A stretch of DNA of 64,000 bases from an uncultured Jannaschia sp. (GTDB taxonomy: Bacteria; Pseudomonadota; Alphaproteobacteria; Rhodobacterales; Rhodobacteraceae). Every line of letters starts with the position of its first letter. Position 1 is the stretch's first letter. Location: positions 124,001-188,000 of the forward strand of contig CANLTZ010000006.1 in assembly GCA_947494145.1 (NCBI GenBank), in the 5' to 3' direction. The translations under genes and the position numbers were made by a program. Below the pieces are notes generated by a model. The model worked only from the letters and a program-made list of their open reading frames with translations, made no database searches and was not told where the DNA came from. Positions 25,820 through 33,875 of this stretch are shown one piece after another.

Positions 25820-27337
25820 ATGGAGGATCTGCTTGCCGGGGCCATGATGCTGGCCCGATGGGACGTGCTGGCGGCTTTGCTGGTCGGCTCCATCGGTGGG
25901 GTCATCATTGGCGCCATTCCCGGCGTCGGCCCGGCTGTCGCCATCGCCATCCTGCTACCTGCCACCTTTGCTTTCGATCCCATCGTGGGGCTGACGCTGC
26001 TTTTGGGGATTTACGGCTCATCCATGTATGGCGGCGCGATCCCGGCGGTGTTGATCAACACGCCCGGCACGGCGGTCAACGCTCTGACTTCCTATGATGG
26101 CTACCCGATGACGCAGGCGGGCGAGGCGCACCGCGCGGTGTCGCTGGCCTATTCCGCGTCATTCTGGGGCGGCATGTTCGGCATTTTGTGCCTGATCCTG
26201 CTGTCCCCGGTGTTGGCCGTCATCGCGCCCATGTTCGGCAGCCGGGAAATCTTCTTGGCCGCACTTCTGGGCATTATCTTGGTGATCCTGGCCCATCGCG
26301 GACAGATCTTCGCGGCCGGGATGCTGGCAATGTTCGGCATCTTCTTGCAGACCATCGGGCTGGACGCGGTCACCTACACGCAGCGCTACACATTCGGGCT
26401 TAGCTTTCTGAGTTCAGGTGTGAACCTGATCGTGGTGGTGTTGGGGCTATTCGCGTTGAGCCAAGCCTTCTTCCTGCTGACCGCGCCCGATGAAAGCCCT
26501 GACGCAAAGCCCATCAAGGGCCGCATGAGCGCCGGTCTGAAAGAGCTGATGGGCCACAAGCGCGTCGCTACGGTAGCGTCCGGTTTCGGTGTGGTCCTGG
26601 GCATGATCCCTGGTACGGGCGAGTTCACGGCGCAGTTCATGAGCTATACCTACGCGCAGAAGACCTCCAAAACGCCGGAAAGGTTCGGCAAGGGCGCGCC
26701 CGAAGGGCTGATCGCGTCCGAGGCGGCCAACAATGCCGTGCCCGCCGCCGCCATGATCCCGTTGTTGGCGCTCGGCATTCCGGGTGAGGCGCTCACGGCG
26801 ATGATGTTGTCGGTCTTCTACGTCCACAACGTCATCCCCGGGCCGCAGCTTTTTCAGAACGATATCGACCTGGTCTATGGCCTCTATTTCGCGTTGATCG
26901 CGCTCAATGTGATCGTGATGGTCTTCCTGCTGTTCTCGACCAACCTGCTGACGCGGATCATCCGCATCCCGACGCGGTTTCTGGGCGTGATGATCCTGAT
27001 CTTGTCTTTTGTGGGCGTCTATTCCCTGCGCAATTCGCTGACCGATTGTATGATCGCGGCGGGGTTTGGGGTGTTGGGGCTGGTGTTGAAGCGGCTGAAC
27101 CTGCCCATCGTGCCGATTATCCTGGGCATGGTTCTAGGCGGGATCATGGAGGTGAAACTCCGCTCGGCCCTGCCGCGGCTCAACACGCCGTTGGATATGA
27201 TCGACCGGCCCATCGCGGCCATCCTGTTTGCGATGATCCTGCTGGTGGTGGCGCTGCACATCCGCGCGTTGCTGGGCGAATTGCGCAACCATAATGCGGG
27301 CGGGGATCACGATTTGCACGACAGTCAGATGCGATAG
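25820..27337 (+). CDS. tctA: Tripartite tricarboxylate transporter large membrane subunit TctA
   Basis: A 505-residue polytopic inner-membrane protein with about 11-12 hydrophobic segments. It has the TctA glycine motif GAIPGVGPAVAIAILLP near residues 31-47, and a second copy-like motif GMIPGTGEF in the second half, as expected for the internally duplicated fold. AGCGCGGGG precedes the ATG at 25820. The C-terminus is a short hydrophilic tail rich in His and Asp. It is the translocating subunit of the TctCBA system. Confidence 0.95.
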   Translation: MEDLLAGAMMLARWDVLAALLVGSIGGVIIGAIPGVGPAVAIAILLPATFAFDPIVGLTLLLGIYGSSMYGGAIPAVLINTPGTAVNALTSYDGYPMTQAGEAHRAVSLAYSASFWGGMFGILCLILLSPVLAVIAPMFGSREIFLAALLGIILVILAHRGQIFAAGMLAMFGIFLQTIGLDAVTYTQRYTFGLSFLSSGVNLIVVVLGLFALSQAFFLLTAPDESPDAKPIKGRMSAGLKELMGHKRVATVASGFGVVLGMIPGTGEFTAQFMSYTYAQKTSKTPERFGKGAPEGLIASEAANNAVPAAAMIPLLALGIPGEALTAMMLSVFYVHNVIPGPQLFQNDIDLVYGLYFALIALNVIVMVFLLFSTNLLTRIIRIPTRFLGVMILILSFVGVYSLRNSLTDCMIAAGFGVLGLVLKRLNLPIVPIILGMVLGGIMEVKLRSALPRLNTPLDMIDRPIAAILFAMILLVVALHIRALLGELRNHNAGGDHDLHDSQMR

Positions 27338-27345
27338 GGGGCGCC

Positions 27346-28578
27346 ATGGCGGACAAGACCATTCTGGTGGTCGGCACCTACGACACCAAGGACGATGAGT
27401 TGGGCTTCCTGGCGCGTGTGATCCGCGAACAAGGTGGCCGGGTCGTGACCATGGACGTGTCCGTGTTGGGTGAGCCTTCGGTGCCCACGGATTATTCCAA
27501 GCACGACGTGGCCAAGGAAGGCGGGGCGTCGATTGCAGAGGCGAAGGCCGCGGGTGACGAGAACCATGCCATGCAGATCATGGCGCGCGGGGCGGCGCTG
27601 CTGGCGGCGCGGCTTTATGCGGAAAGTGTCTTCGACGGCGTCATTGCGCTGGGCGGCACCATGGGCACCGATTTGGCGCTGGATGTCTGCGCGGCGTTGC
27701 CCTTGGGGGCGCCGAAATACGTGGTTTCCACCGTCTCGTTTTCGCCGCTCATCCCGGCGGAACGGTTGGCCGCGGATATCCAGATGATCCTGTGGGCCGG
27801 GGGGCTTTACGGGCTGAACGCTGTCTGCAAGGCGTCGCTGTCCCAGGCTGCGGGCGCGGTGCTTGGGGCGGCACGGGCGGTGCAGTTGCCGGACCCGGAC
27901 AAGCCGTTGATTGGGATGACGTCGCTGGGTACCTCGGCTTTGAAATACGTGGTGCCTTTGAAGCCCGCCCTGGAAGAACGGGGCTTCGAAGTGGCCGTCT
28001 TCCATGCCACCGGAATGGGCGGGCGCGCCTTTGAAAGCCTTGCGGCCAAGGGCGCCTTTGCATGCGTTTTCGATTTCTGCACCCAGGAATTGGGAAACCA
28101 TATCCACGGCTCCAACATCTCGGCGGGGGTGGATCGGTTAACCAATGCGGGGCTGACCGGAACGCCTCAGATCGTGGCACCCGGCTGCTATGACCTGGTC
28201 GATATCGTGGGCTGGCAGCAGGTGCCCGACAAATGGGTGAACCATCCCCACCGTGCCCATAACCGGTTGTTGAGCTCGATCGTGCTGAACCAAGAAGAGC
28301 GGCGACACTTGGCGCGTGCCCATTCCAAGCAATTGGCGACGGCCAAGGGCCCGGTCGCGCTTTTGCTGCCGGAAGATGGCCTGGGTGAATGGGATCGGGA
28401 AGGGGCGGATTTGCATGACCGCACAGGGTTGCAAGCGTTTCTGGAGGAGCTTCGCGCAACGTTGCCTGCGAATGTAACGGCCCACCCGGTCGCGGGGCAC
28501 ATCAATGATGCAATCTTCGCGGAGGCCGCGTTGGGCATCTTCGATGCGTGGCGTGCTGCGGGGGTTGTGAAGGGCTAA
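27346..28578 (+). CDS. Tm-1-like/UPF0261 ATP-binding protein
   Basis: A 410-residue member of the UPF0261/Tm-1-like family. It begins ILVVGTYDTKDDELGFL, a hallmark of the group, and has ALGGTMGTDLALDV and a second domain from about residue 190 (GMTSLGTSALKYVVPLKPAL). The plant homologue domain, from the tomato Tm-1 resistance protein, binds ATP; the reaction in bacteria is not established. The gene lies 8 bases after tctA and is the last of the transporter operon, so it may process the imported substrate. The PEP hydrolase-like partner often found beside it elsewhere is missing here. Confidence 0.85.
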   Translation: MADKTILVVGTYDTKDDELGFLARVIREQGGRVVTMDVSVLGEPSVPTDYSKHDVAKEGGASIAEAKAAGDENHAMQIMARGAALLAARLYAESVFDGVIALGGTMGTDLALDVCAALPLGAPKYVVSTVSFSPLIPAERLAADIQMILWAGGLYGLNAVCKASLSQAAGAVLGAARAVQLPDPDKPLIGMTSLGTSALKYVVPLKPALEERGFEVAVFHATGMGGRAFESLAAKGAFACVFDFCTQELGNHIHGSNISAGVDRLTNAGLTGTPQIVAPGCYDLVDIVGWQQVPDKWVNHPHRAHNRLLSSIVLNQEERRHLARAHSKQLATAKGPVALLLPEDGLGEWDREGADLHDRTGLQAFLEELRATLPANVTAHPVAGHINDAIFAEAALGIFDAWRAAGVVKG

Positions 28579-28608
28579 GGTCCCTATTCGCCACGATGCG
28601 AAAGGGTC

Positions 28609-29046
28609 TTACTCTGCCGCGCCGGGGTCTAGCATGGCGAGCAGGTCCAGGAGCTGCTCATAATTCTCCTCCCCCAAAGTGGCCTTGAAGCCGGCGACGA
28701 TCTGCGCGGCTTGGGTGCGGTGGTCGTCGATGATCTTCTGGCCGTCTGCCGTGATGGCGATAAGCTGGCGCCGCCGATCCCCCTCGTCGCGGGTCTGAGT
28801 GATCAGCCCCTTCTTGCGCATGGTCGTCGCGATACGGGTCAGGCTTGGGAATAGCAGGCTCGCCCGATCGGCCAGGGTCGATGTATCCAGCGAGCCGTAT
28901 TCCGACAGAACCCGCAGAACGCGCCATTGCTGCTCTGTGATGCCGGTTTCGGTCAACATGTCTCGGATGGGCGCCATGACGCCTTCGCGCGCGCGGATAA
29001 GCGCGATGGGCAGGGACCGCGTGGTGGAGGGAAGGTCGTTCGTCAT
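28609..29046 (-). CDS. hpaR: MarR-family regulator of homoprotocatechuate degradation, HpaR
   Basis: A 145-residue MarR-type repressor resembling HpaR: TTRSLPIALIRAREGVMAPIR at the N-terminus, GITEQQWRVLRVLSEYG, then the winged helix with TRDEGDRRRQLIAIT (the basic wing). HpaR represses hpa genes until a pathway aromatic binds. It is divergent from hpaF, and a perfect 12-bp palindrome in the gap is a likely operator. An ATG at 29046 gives the full family N-terminus. Confidence 0.93.
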   Translation of the reverse strand: MTNDLPSTTRSLPIALIRAREGVMAPIRDMLTETGITEQQWRVLRVLSEYGSLDTSTLADRASLLFPSLTRIATTMRKKGLITQTRDEGDRRRQLIAITADGQKIIDDHRTQAAQIVAGFKATLGEENYEQLLDLLAMLDPGAAE

Positions 29047-29133
29047 GTCCGTCTCGGCTTGCGCGTTTTTGGCCGTATCCGGCCCTTGGGTGGCCTTGAC
29101 AATGAGGCTGTCATTTACTTAACCTCACAACAA

Positions 29134-29145
29134 TTAACATGTTAA
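29134..29145. promoter_or_regulatory. Palindrome TTAACATGTTAA, candidate HpaR operator
   Basis: A perfect 12-bp palindrome sits 7 bases before the hpaF ATG in an AT-rich 106-base divergent gap. TTGACA at 29096-29101 with the weak TTAACC at 29119-29124 may be the hpaF promoter, so a repressor bound here would block transcription or early elongation. hpaF has only a poor ribosome site. The symmetry is seen; HpaR binding is inferred. Confidence 0.6.
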
Positions 29146-29152
29146 CGAAAAG

Positions 29153-29542
29153 ATGCCTCACTTTCACATCGAGTATTCGGCCAATCTGGAAGACCTGATG
29201 GATTTCGCCCAGCTTTGCGAAGTCATCCGGGCCGAAGCCGCGGCTATCGATACGTTCTCGATGCCTGGCATTCGGGTACGGGCGACGCGGGTGGATCACT
29301 ACGCGATCGCCGACGGGAACCCGAAGCACGGCTTCATCGACCTGTCCGTCCGCTTGCGCGAAGGCCGGGCGGACGATGTGAAATCGGACGCGATCCAGCG
29401 CATCTTCGAAGTGTTGCACGCCTTTGCGGCCCCGGCCATGGCACGCCATTCCATCGCGATTTCGGCCGAGATGCGGGACATCGACGCCGCGCTATCACCC
29501 AAGGCGGGCACGATCCGCGACCATTTGGGAGACAGGGGATGA
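29153..29542 (+). CDS. hpaF: 5-carboxymethyl-2-hydroxymuconate isomerase HpaF
   Basis: A 129-residue CHMI-family isomerase, related to 4-oxalocrotonate tautomerase. It begins Met-Pro-His-Phe (MPHFHIEYSANLED); the exposed Pro after Met removal is the catalytic base. It converts 5-carboxymethyl-2-hydroxymuconate to the 2-oxo isomer in homoprotocatechuate degradation. It is the first gene of the operon, and its stop overlaps hpaE (ATGA). Confidence 0.94.
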   Translation: MPHFHIEYSANLEDLMDFAQLCEVIRAEAAAIDTFSMPGIRVRATRVDHYAIADGNPKHGFIDLSVRLREGRADDVKSDAIQRIFEVLHAFAAPAMARHSIAISAEMRDIDAALSPKAGTIRDHLGDRG

Positions 29543-31053
29543 GCACGCTTGCGGACAATATCCAGAAGCTTGACGGCTTTCTTGCGCGCTTCCGAGAAGC
29601 GGGCATCCAGAACCGGATCGCGGGCGCCGATGTAGCGGGCAGCGCGGGGGTGTTTCAGACGATTTCTCCGGTAGATGGCAGCGTGATCTGCGATGTGGCC
29701 CACGGTGCGACGCAGGACATCGACGCTGCGGCGATGGCGGCCCATGGCGCATTTCCCGCCTGGCGCGACATGCCCGCGGTGGACCGAAAGAAAATCCTGA
29801 TCCGAGTGGCCGAAGGCATCGAAGCGCGCGCCGAGGAAATCGCGCTCTGCGAATGTTGGGACACGGGCCAAGCGCTGAAATTCATGTCCAAATCCGCCCT
29901 GCGCGGGGCCGAGAACTTCCGCTACTTCGCCGATCAAGTCGTGCAGGCCCGTGATGGGCAGCACCTGAAGTCGCCCACGCTGATGAACATCACCACCCGC
30001 GTGCCTATTGGTCCGGTCGGTGTGATCACGCCGTGGAACACACCCTTTATGCTCTCCACTTGGAAGATCGCGCCTGCCTTGGCGGCGGGCTGCACCGTAG
30101 TCCACAAACCTGCCGAAGCCTCGCCCCTGACGGCGCGATTGCTGGTGGAAATCGCCGAGGAAGCGGGGCTGCCGCCCGGCGTGCTCAACACCGTCAACGG
30201 GTTCGGCGACGGGGCGGGCAAGGCGCTGTGCGAACACCCCAAAATCCGCGCCATTGCCTTTGTTGGTGAAAGCCGAACGGGCAGTCTGATCACCAAGCAG
30301 GGGGCCGATACGCTCAAGCGCAATCACTTGGAATTGGGCGGCAAGAACCCCGTGATCGTCTTTGACGATGCCGACCTGGACCGGGCGCTGGATGCGGTAA
30401 TCTTCATGATCTATTCGATCAACGGGGAGCGGTGCACCTCATCCTCCCGCCTGCTGGTGCAGCACACGATCCGCGACGCATTCGAGGCCAAGCTGGTGGA
30501 TCGGGTGAATGCCATCACGGTCGGCCACCCGCTGGACCCGGCGACGGAAATCGGGCCCCTGGTGACCCAGGAACACTTTGACAAGGTCACCGGCTATTTC
30601 GACATTGCCCGGCAAGACGGCGCGACCGTGGCGGCGGGGGGCGAGGCCATCGGCGGCGACGGCTATTTCGTCAAACCGACCCTCTTCACCGATGCCACCA
30701 ACGGCATGCGTATCGCCCAGGAAGAAATCTTTGGCCCGGTCCTGACCTCCATCCCTTTCGCCACCGAGGATGACGCGCTGCACATCGCCAATGACACGCC
30801 CTATGGCCTGACGGCCTATGTCTGGACCAACGATTTGACCCGCGCCTTGCGCTTCACCGACCGACTGGAGGCGGGGATGATCTGGGTGAATTCCGAGAAT
30901 GTGCGCCACCTGCCGACGCCCTTTGGTGGCGCCAAAGCCAGCGGCATCGGCCGCGACGGCGGGGATTGGTCCTTCGACTTCTATATGGAACAGAAGTATA
31001 TCGGTTTCGCCACCGGGCAGCATAAGATCACGCGTTTGGGTCAGCTTCCATGA
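29539..31053 (+). CDS. hpaE: 5-carboxymethyl-2-hydroxymuconate semialdehyde dehydrogenase HpaE
   Basis: A 504-residue aldehyde dehydrogenase with the conserved VITPWNTPFMLSTWK, LELGGKNPVIVF (catalytic Glu) and NGERCTSSSR (catalytic Cys). It oxidises the semialdehyde made by HpaD to the muconate acid that HpaF isomerises. ATG 29539 overlaps the hpaF stop and follows CAGGGG; the frame is open further upstream inside hpaF, but that part is a shadow. The stop overlaps the following HD gene. Confidence 0.94.
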   Translation: MSTLADNIQKLDGFLARFREAGIQNRIAGADVAGSAGVFQTISPVDGSVICDVAHGATQDIDAAAMAAHGAFPAWRDMPAVDRKKILIRVAEGIEARAEEIALCECWDTGQALKFMSKSALRGAENFRYFADQVVQARDGQHLKSPTLMNITTRVPIGPVGVITPWNTPFMLSTWKIAPALAAGCTVVHKPAEASPLTARLLVEIAEEAGLPPGVLNTVNGFGDGAGKALCEHPKIRAIAFVGESRTGSLITKQGADTLKRNHLELGGKNPVIVFDDADLDRALDAVIFMIYSINGERCTSSSRLLVQHTIRDAFEAKLVDRVNAITVGHPLDPATEIGPLVTQEHFDKVTGYFDIARQDGATVAAGGEAIGGDGYFVKPTLFTDATNGMRIAQEEIFGPVLTSIPFATEDDALHIANDTPYGLTAYVWTNDLTRALRFTDRLEAGMIWVNSENVRHLPTPFGGAKASGIGRDGGDWSFDFYMEQKYIGFATGQHKITRLGQLP

Positions 31054-31463
31054 TCGGCGCCGCGTTTGAGCTGGCGTTGGCGGCGCATGCGGGTCAGACC
31101 GACAAGGCCGGAATGCCATATATCGGCCACGTGGCCCGGGTGGCTGCGGGTGTTGAAACCGATACCGAGTGTGTAGTCGCCCTGCTCCATGATGTGGTGG
31201 AGGATTGCGGCGTGCCGCTGGACAAGATCGCGGATCGGTTCGGCGCCGATATTGCCGCCGCCGTGGATGCGATCACCCGCCGCGACGGCGAAGCGGCCGA
31301 AGCCTATTACGCCCGTGTGCGGGTCAATCGGCTGGCCCGAAGCGTCAAGCTGGCGGATATTGCCGACAATGCTCACCCGGACCGTCTGCGCCTTCTGGAT
31401 GACGACACACGCGCCCGGCTGACCCGCAAATATGCCGCCGCCGAAGCGGCGCTGCGGCAGTAA
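31050..31463 (+). CDS. Small SpoT-like HD-domain phosphohydrolase
   Basis: A 137-residue stand-alone HD domain. Metal-binding positions match the ppGpp hydrolase domain of RelA/SpoT: His27 (IGHVAR), His47-Asp48 and Glu51-Asp52 (LLHDVVED), and Asp103 (KLADIADN). Small proteins of this kind include MESH1-like hydrolases that act on ppGpp or NADPH, though many are untested. Its ATG overlaps hpaE and 14 bases separate it from hpaD, so it is truly inside the hpa operon. Its link to aromatic breakdown is unknown. Confidence 0.85.
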   Translation: MIGAAFELALAAHAGQTDKAGMPYIGHVARVAAGVETDTECVVALLHDVVEDCGVPLDKIADRFGADIAAAVDAITRRDGEAAEAYYARVRVNRLARSVKLADIADNAHPDRLRLLDDDTRARLTRKYAAAEAALRQ

Positions 31464-31477
31464 CGACGGAGGTCCCG

Positions 31478-32461
31478 ATGCCCGTCCCCGCCCCGAACCT
31501 CTACCCCGATTTCAACGTGATCCGGCTGAGCCATGTGTGCCTGAACGTGGCGGACCTGGCGGTCTCCAAGTCCTTCTACACAGAAATCCTGGGCTTTCAG
31601 GTCACCGACGAAGACGACAACCGCATCTATCTGCGCGCCATGGAGGAGCGGGGCCATCACTGCGTGATCCTGCAACATTCCGACCAGCCCGGCAGCGTTG
31701 AGGTTATGGGCTTCAAGACCTTCGATGAGGATGATCTGGACAGGGCGGAGGCCTATTTTCGCGCCAAGGGCCGCCCTACATCTTGGGTGGATCGACCCTA
31801 TCAGGGCCGCACGCTGCTGACGTCCGACAATATCGGTATCCCGTTGGAATTCTACCATAAGATGGATCGTCTCGCGCCAATCCATCAGCAATATGCGCTC
31901 TATCGCGGGGTCAAACCGCTACGGATCGACCATTTCAATTGCTTCAGTCCCGATGTGGATGCGTCGGTGGCGTTCTATTCCGATTTCGGCTTCCGCGTGA
32001 CGGAATACACCGAAGATGAGGACAGCAAGCGCCTTTGGGCCGCATGGCTGCACCGAAAGGGCGGCGTCCACGATATGGCGTTCACCAACGGGACCGGGCC
32101 GCGGATGCACCACGTTGCCTTTTGGGTGCCGACCCCGCTCAACATCATTGACCTACTCGATTTGATGGCGATGACGGGCCATGTGGGCCAGATCGAACGC
32201 GGGCCGGGGCGGCATGGGATTTCGAATGCGTTCTTTCTCTACATCCTCGACCCGGATGGACACCGGATCGAGATCTATTGCTCCGACTACCAGACGGTGG
32301 ATCCGGATCTGGAGCCGATCAAATGGGATCTGAAGGACCCGCAACGCCAGACGCTTTGGGGCGCGCCCGCACCGGAAAGCTGGTTTAAGCACGGCACGAC
32401 ATTCGTGGGCATCGGCACGATGGAATCCGATATGAAAGGAACCCCGATTGTCGCACCGTGA
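31478..32461 (+). CDS. hpaD: 3,4-dihydroxyphenylacetate 2,3-dioxygenase HpaD (VOC type)
   Basis: A 327-residue extradiol dioxygenase of the vicinal oxygen chelate fold, with two repeats (about residues 15-130 and 148-270). The catalytic C-terminal domain supplies the metal ligands: His in LRIDHFNCFSPD, His in RMHHVAFWVPT, and Glu in GHRIEIYCSDY. It opens the ring of homoprotocatechuate next to the hydroxyls to give the semialdehyde used by HpaE. GGAGG precedes ATG 31478. This is the ring-opening step of the operon. Confidence 0.94.
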   Translation: MPVPAPNLYPDFNVIRLSHVCLNVADLAVSKSFYTEILGFQVTDEDDNRIYLRAMEERGHHCVILQHSDQPGSVEVMGFKTFDEDDLDRAEAYFRAKGRPTSWVDRPYQGRTLLTSDNIGIPLEFYHKMDRLAPIHQQYALYRGVKPLRIDHFNCFSPDVDASVAFYSDFGFRVTEYTEDEDSKRLWAAWLHRKGGVHDMAFTNGTGPRMHHVAFWVPTPLNIIDLLDLMAMTGHVGQIERGPGRHGISNAFFLYILDPDGHRIEIYCSDYQTVDPDLEPIKWDLKDPQRQTLWGAPAPESWFKHGTTFVGIGTMESDMKGTPIVAP

Positions 32462-32477
32462 CAGCCAGGGAGCGGGC

Positions 32478-33875
32478 ATGAACTGGGACGAATTCGCCCA
32501 TTGGGGCAAGCATATCGCCGATTGGGGCGCCTTCTATCACAAGACGCTGCGCGACCGCCCCGTGCGCGCCCAGACCCGCCCAGGCGAAATCGCGGCCAAG
32601 CTGTCAGCGTCACCCCCCGACCAGGGCGAGGCGATGGACGCGATCATGGCGGATTTCGAAGCTATCGTGATGCCCGGCATGACCCATTGGCAGCATCCCC
32701 GCTTCTTCGCCTACTTCCCCGCCAATGCCACCCCGCCATCGATGCTGGCGGAACAGCTCGTCAACACGGTGGCGGCACAATGTATGCTGTGGCAGACCTC
32801 GCCCGCGGCGACCGAGGTCGAGGGCGTGATGATCGACTGGCTGCGCCAGGCCCTTGGCCTGCCAGCGGGCTTCACCGGTGTCATCCAGGACAGTGCGTCA
32901 TCCGCCACCTTGTCGGCGGTGCTGACAATGCGGGAACGGGCCACGGGTTTCACGGGCAATCGCGACGGGCTCTCGGGCAAAGGGGCCTTGCGCATCTATT
33001 GCTCCGACCAGGTGCATTCCTCCATCGATCGCGCCTGCTGGGTGGCCGGGATTGGGCAGGCCAACTTGGTGAAGCTGCCAGCGACAGGTCCGACCTACGG
33101 GATGGACATGCAGGCCTTGGAAGCCGCGATCACCGCCGACCTTGCGGCGGGCCATATCCCCGCGGGGGTCATCGCGATCACCGGCGGTACGGGCGTGGGT
33201 GCCAGCGATGACTTGCAGGCTGTCTTGCAAGTCTCGCGCACCCATGACCTTTACACCCATCTGGACGCCGCTTGGGCGGGTGCCGCCATGATCTGCCCGG
33301 AATTTCGAGATCAGTTCTGGGTCGGGGTCGAGGGTTTCGACAGCATCGTCTTCAACCCGCATAAATGGCTGGGCGCGCAGTTCGATTGCTCGGTCCAGTT
33401 CCTTGCGGACGCGACGCCGCAACTCAACACCCTGAAGATCGAGCCGGAATATCTGAAGACGACGGGCGACGCAGTCACGAACTATTCCGAATGGACCATC
33501 CCCTTGGGCCGCCGGTTCCGGGCGCTGAAGCTGTGGTTTCTGATCCGGTCATACGGCCTTGATGGTTTGCGCATTCGCATCCGCAACCATGTGACTTGGG
33601 CAGCAGAACTCTGCGATGGCCTGCGCGACATGGACGGGTTCGAGATCGTGACGGACCCAATCCTGAGCCTTTTTTCCTTCCGGTGCCCTGGCGATGATGC
33701 GGCCCAGCAACGGCTGGTCGACGCGATTAACGACGATGGCCGCATCTATCTGACGCAAGGCAGCTTTGACGGCCGTAAGATCATCCGATTCCAAGTGGGC
33801 CAGTTTGAGACGACCCGCGACGATGTGATGCTGGCCCGCGATGTCATTGAGGATGTGTGGAGGCAGGTCAAATGA
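32478..33875 (+). CDS. Aromatic-L-amino-acid decarboxylase (PLP group II)
   Basis: A 465-residue PLP decarboxylase. It has FNPHKWLGAQFDCS with Lys296 for the Schiff base, DQVHSSIDRAC with His180 stacking on PLP, and THLDAAWAGAA with Asp263. The loop tyrosine that marks decarboxylases over aldehyde synthases is present (Tyr336 in TNYSEW), before PLGRRFRALKLWF. Such enzymes make tyramine, dopamine or phenethylamine. ATG 32478 follows AGGGAG; the stop overlaps hpaG. Lying inside the hpa operon, it suggests tyrosine or DOPA feeds the pathway by an amine route; the amine oxidase and hydroxylase are not in view. Confidence 0.92.
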   Translation: MNWDEFAHWGKHIADWGAFYHKTLRDRPVRAQTRPGEIAAKLSASPPDQGEAMDAIMADFEAIVMPGMTHWQHPRFFAYFPANATPPSMLAEQLVNTVAAQCMLWQTSPAATEVEGVMIDWLRQALGLPAGFTGVIQDSASSATLSAVLTMRERATGFTGNRDGLSGKGALRIYCSDQVHSSIDRACWVAGIGQANLVKLPATGPTYGMDMQALEAAITADLAAGHIPAGVIAITGGTGVGASDDLQAVLQVSRTHDLYTHLDAAWAGAAMICPEFRDQFWVGVEGFDSIVFNPHKWLGAQFDCSVQFLADATPQLNTLKIEPEYLKTTGDAVTNYSEWTIPLGRRFRALKLWFLIRSYGLDGLRIRIRNHVTWAAELCDGLRDMDGFEIVTDPILSLFSFRCPGDDAAQQRLVDAINDDGRIYLTQGSFDGRKIIRFQVGQFETTRDDVMLARDVIEDVWRQVK

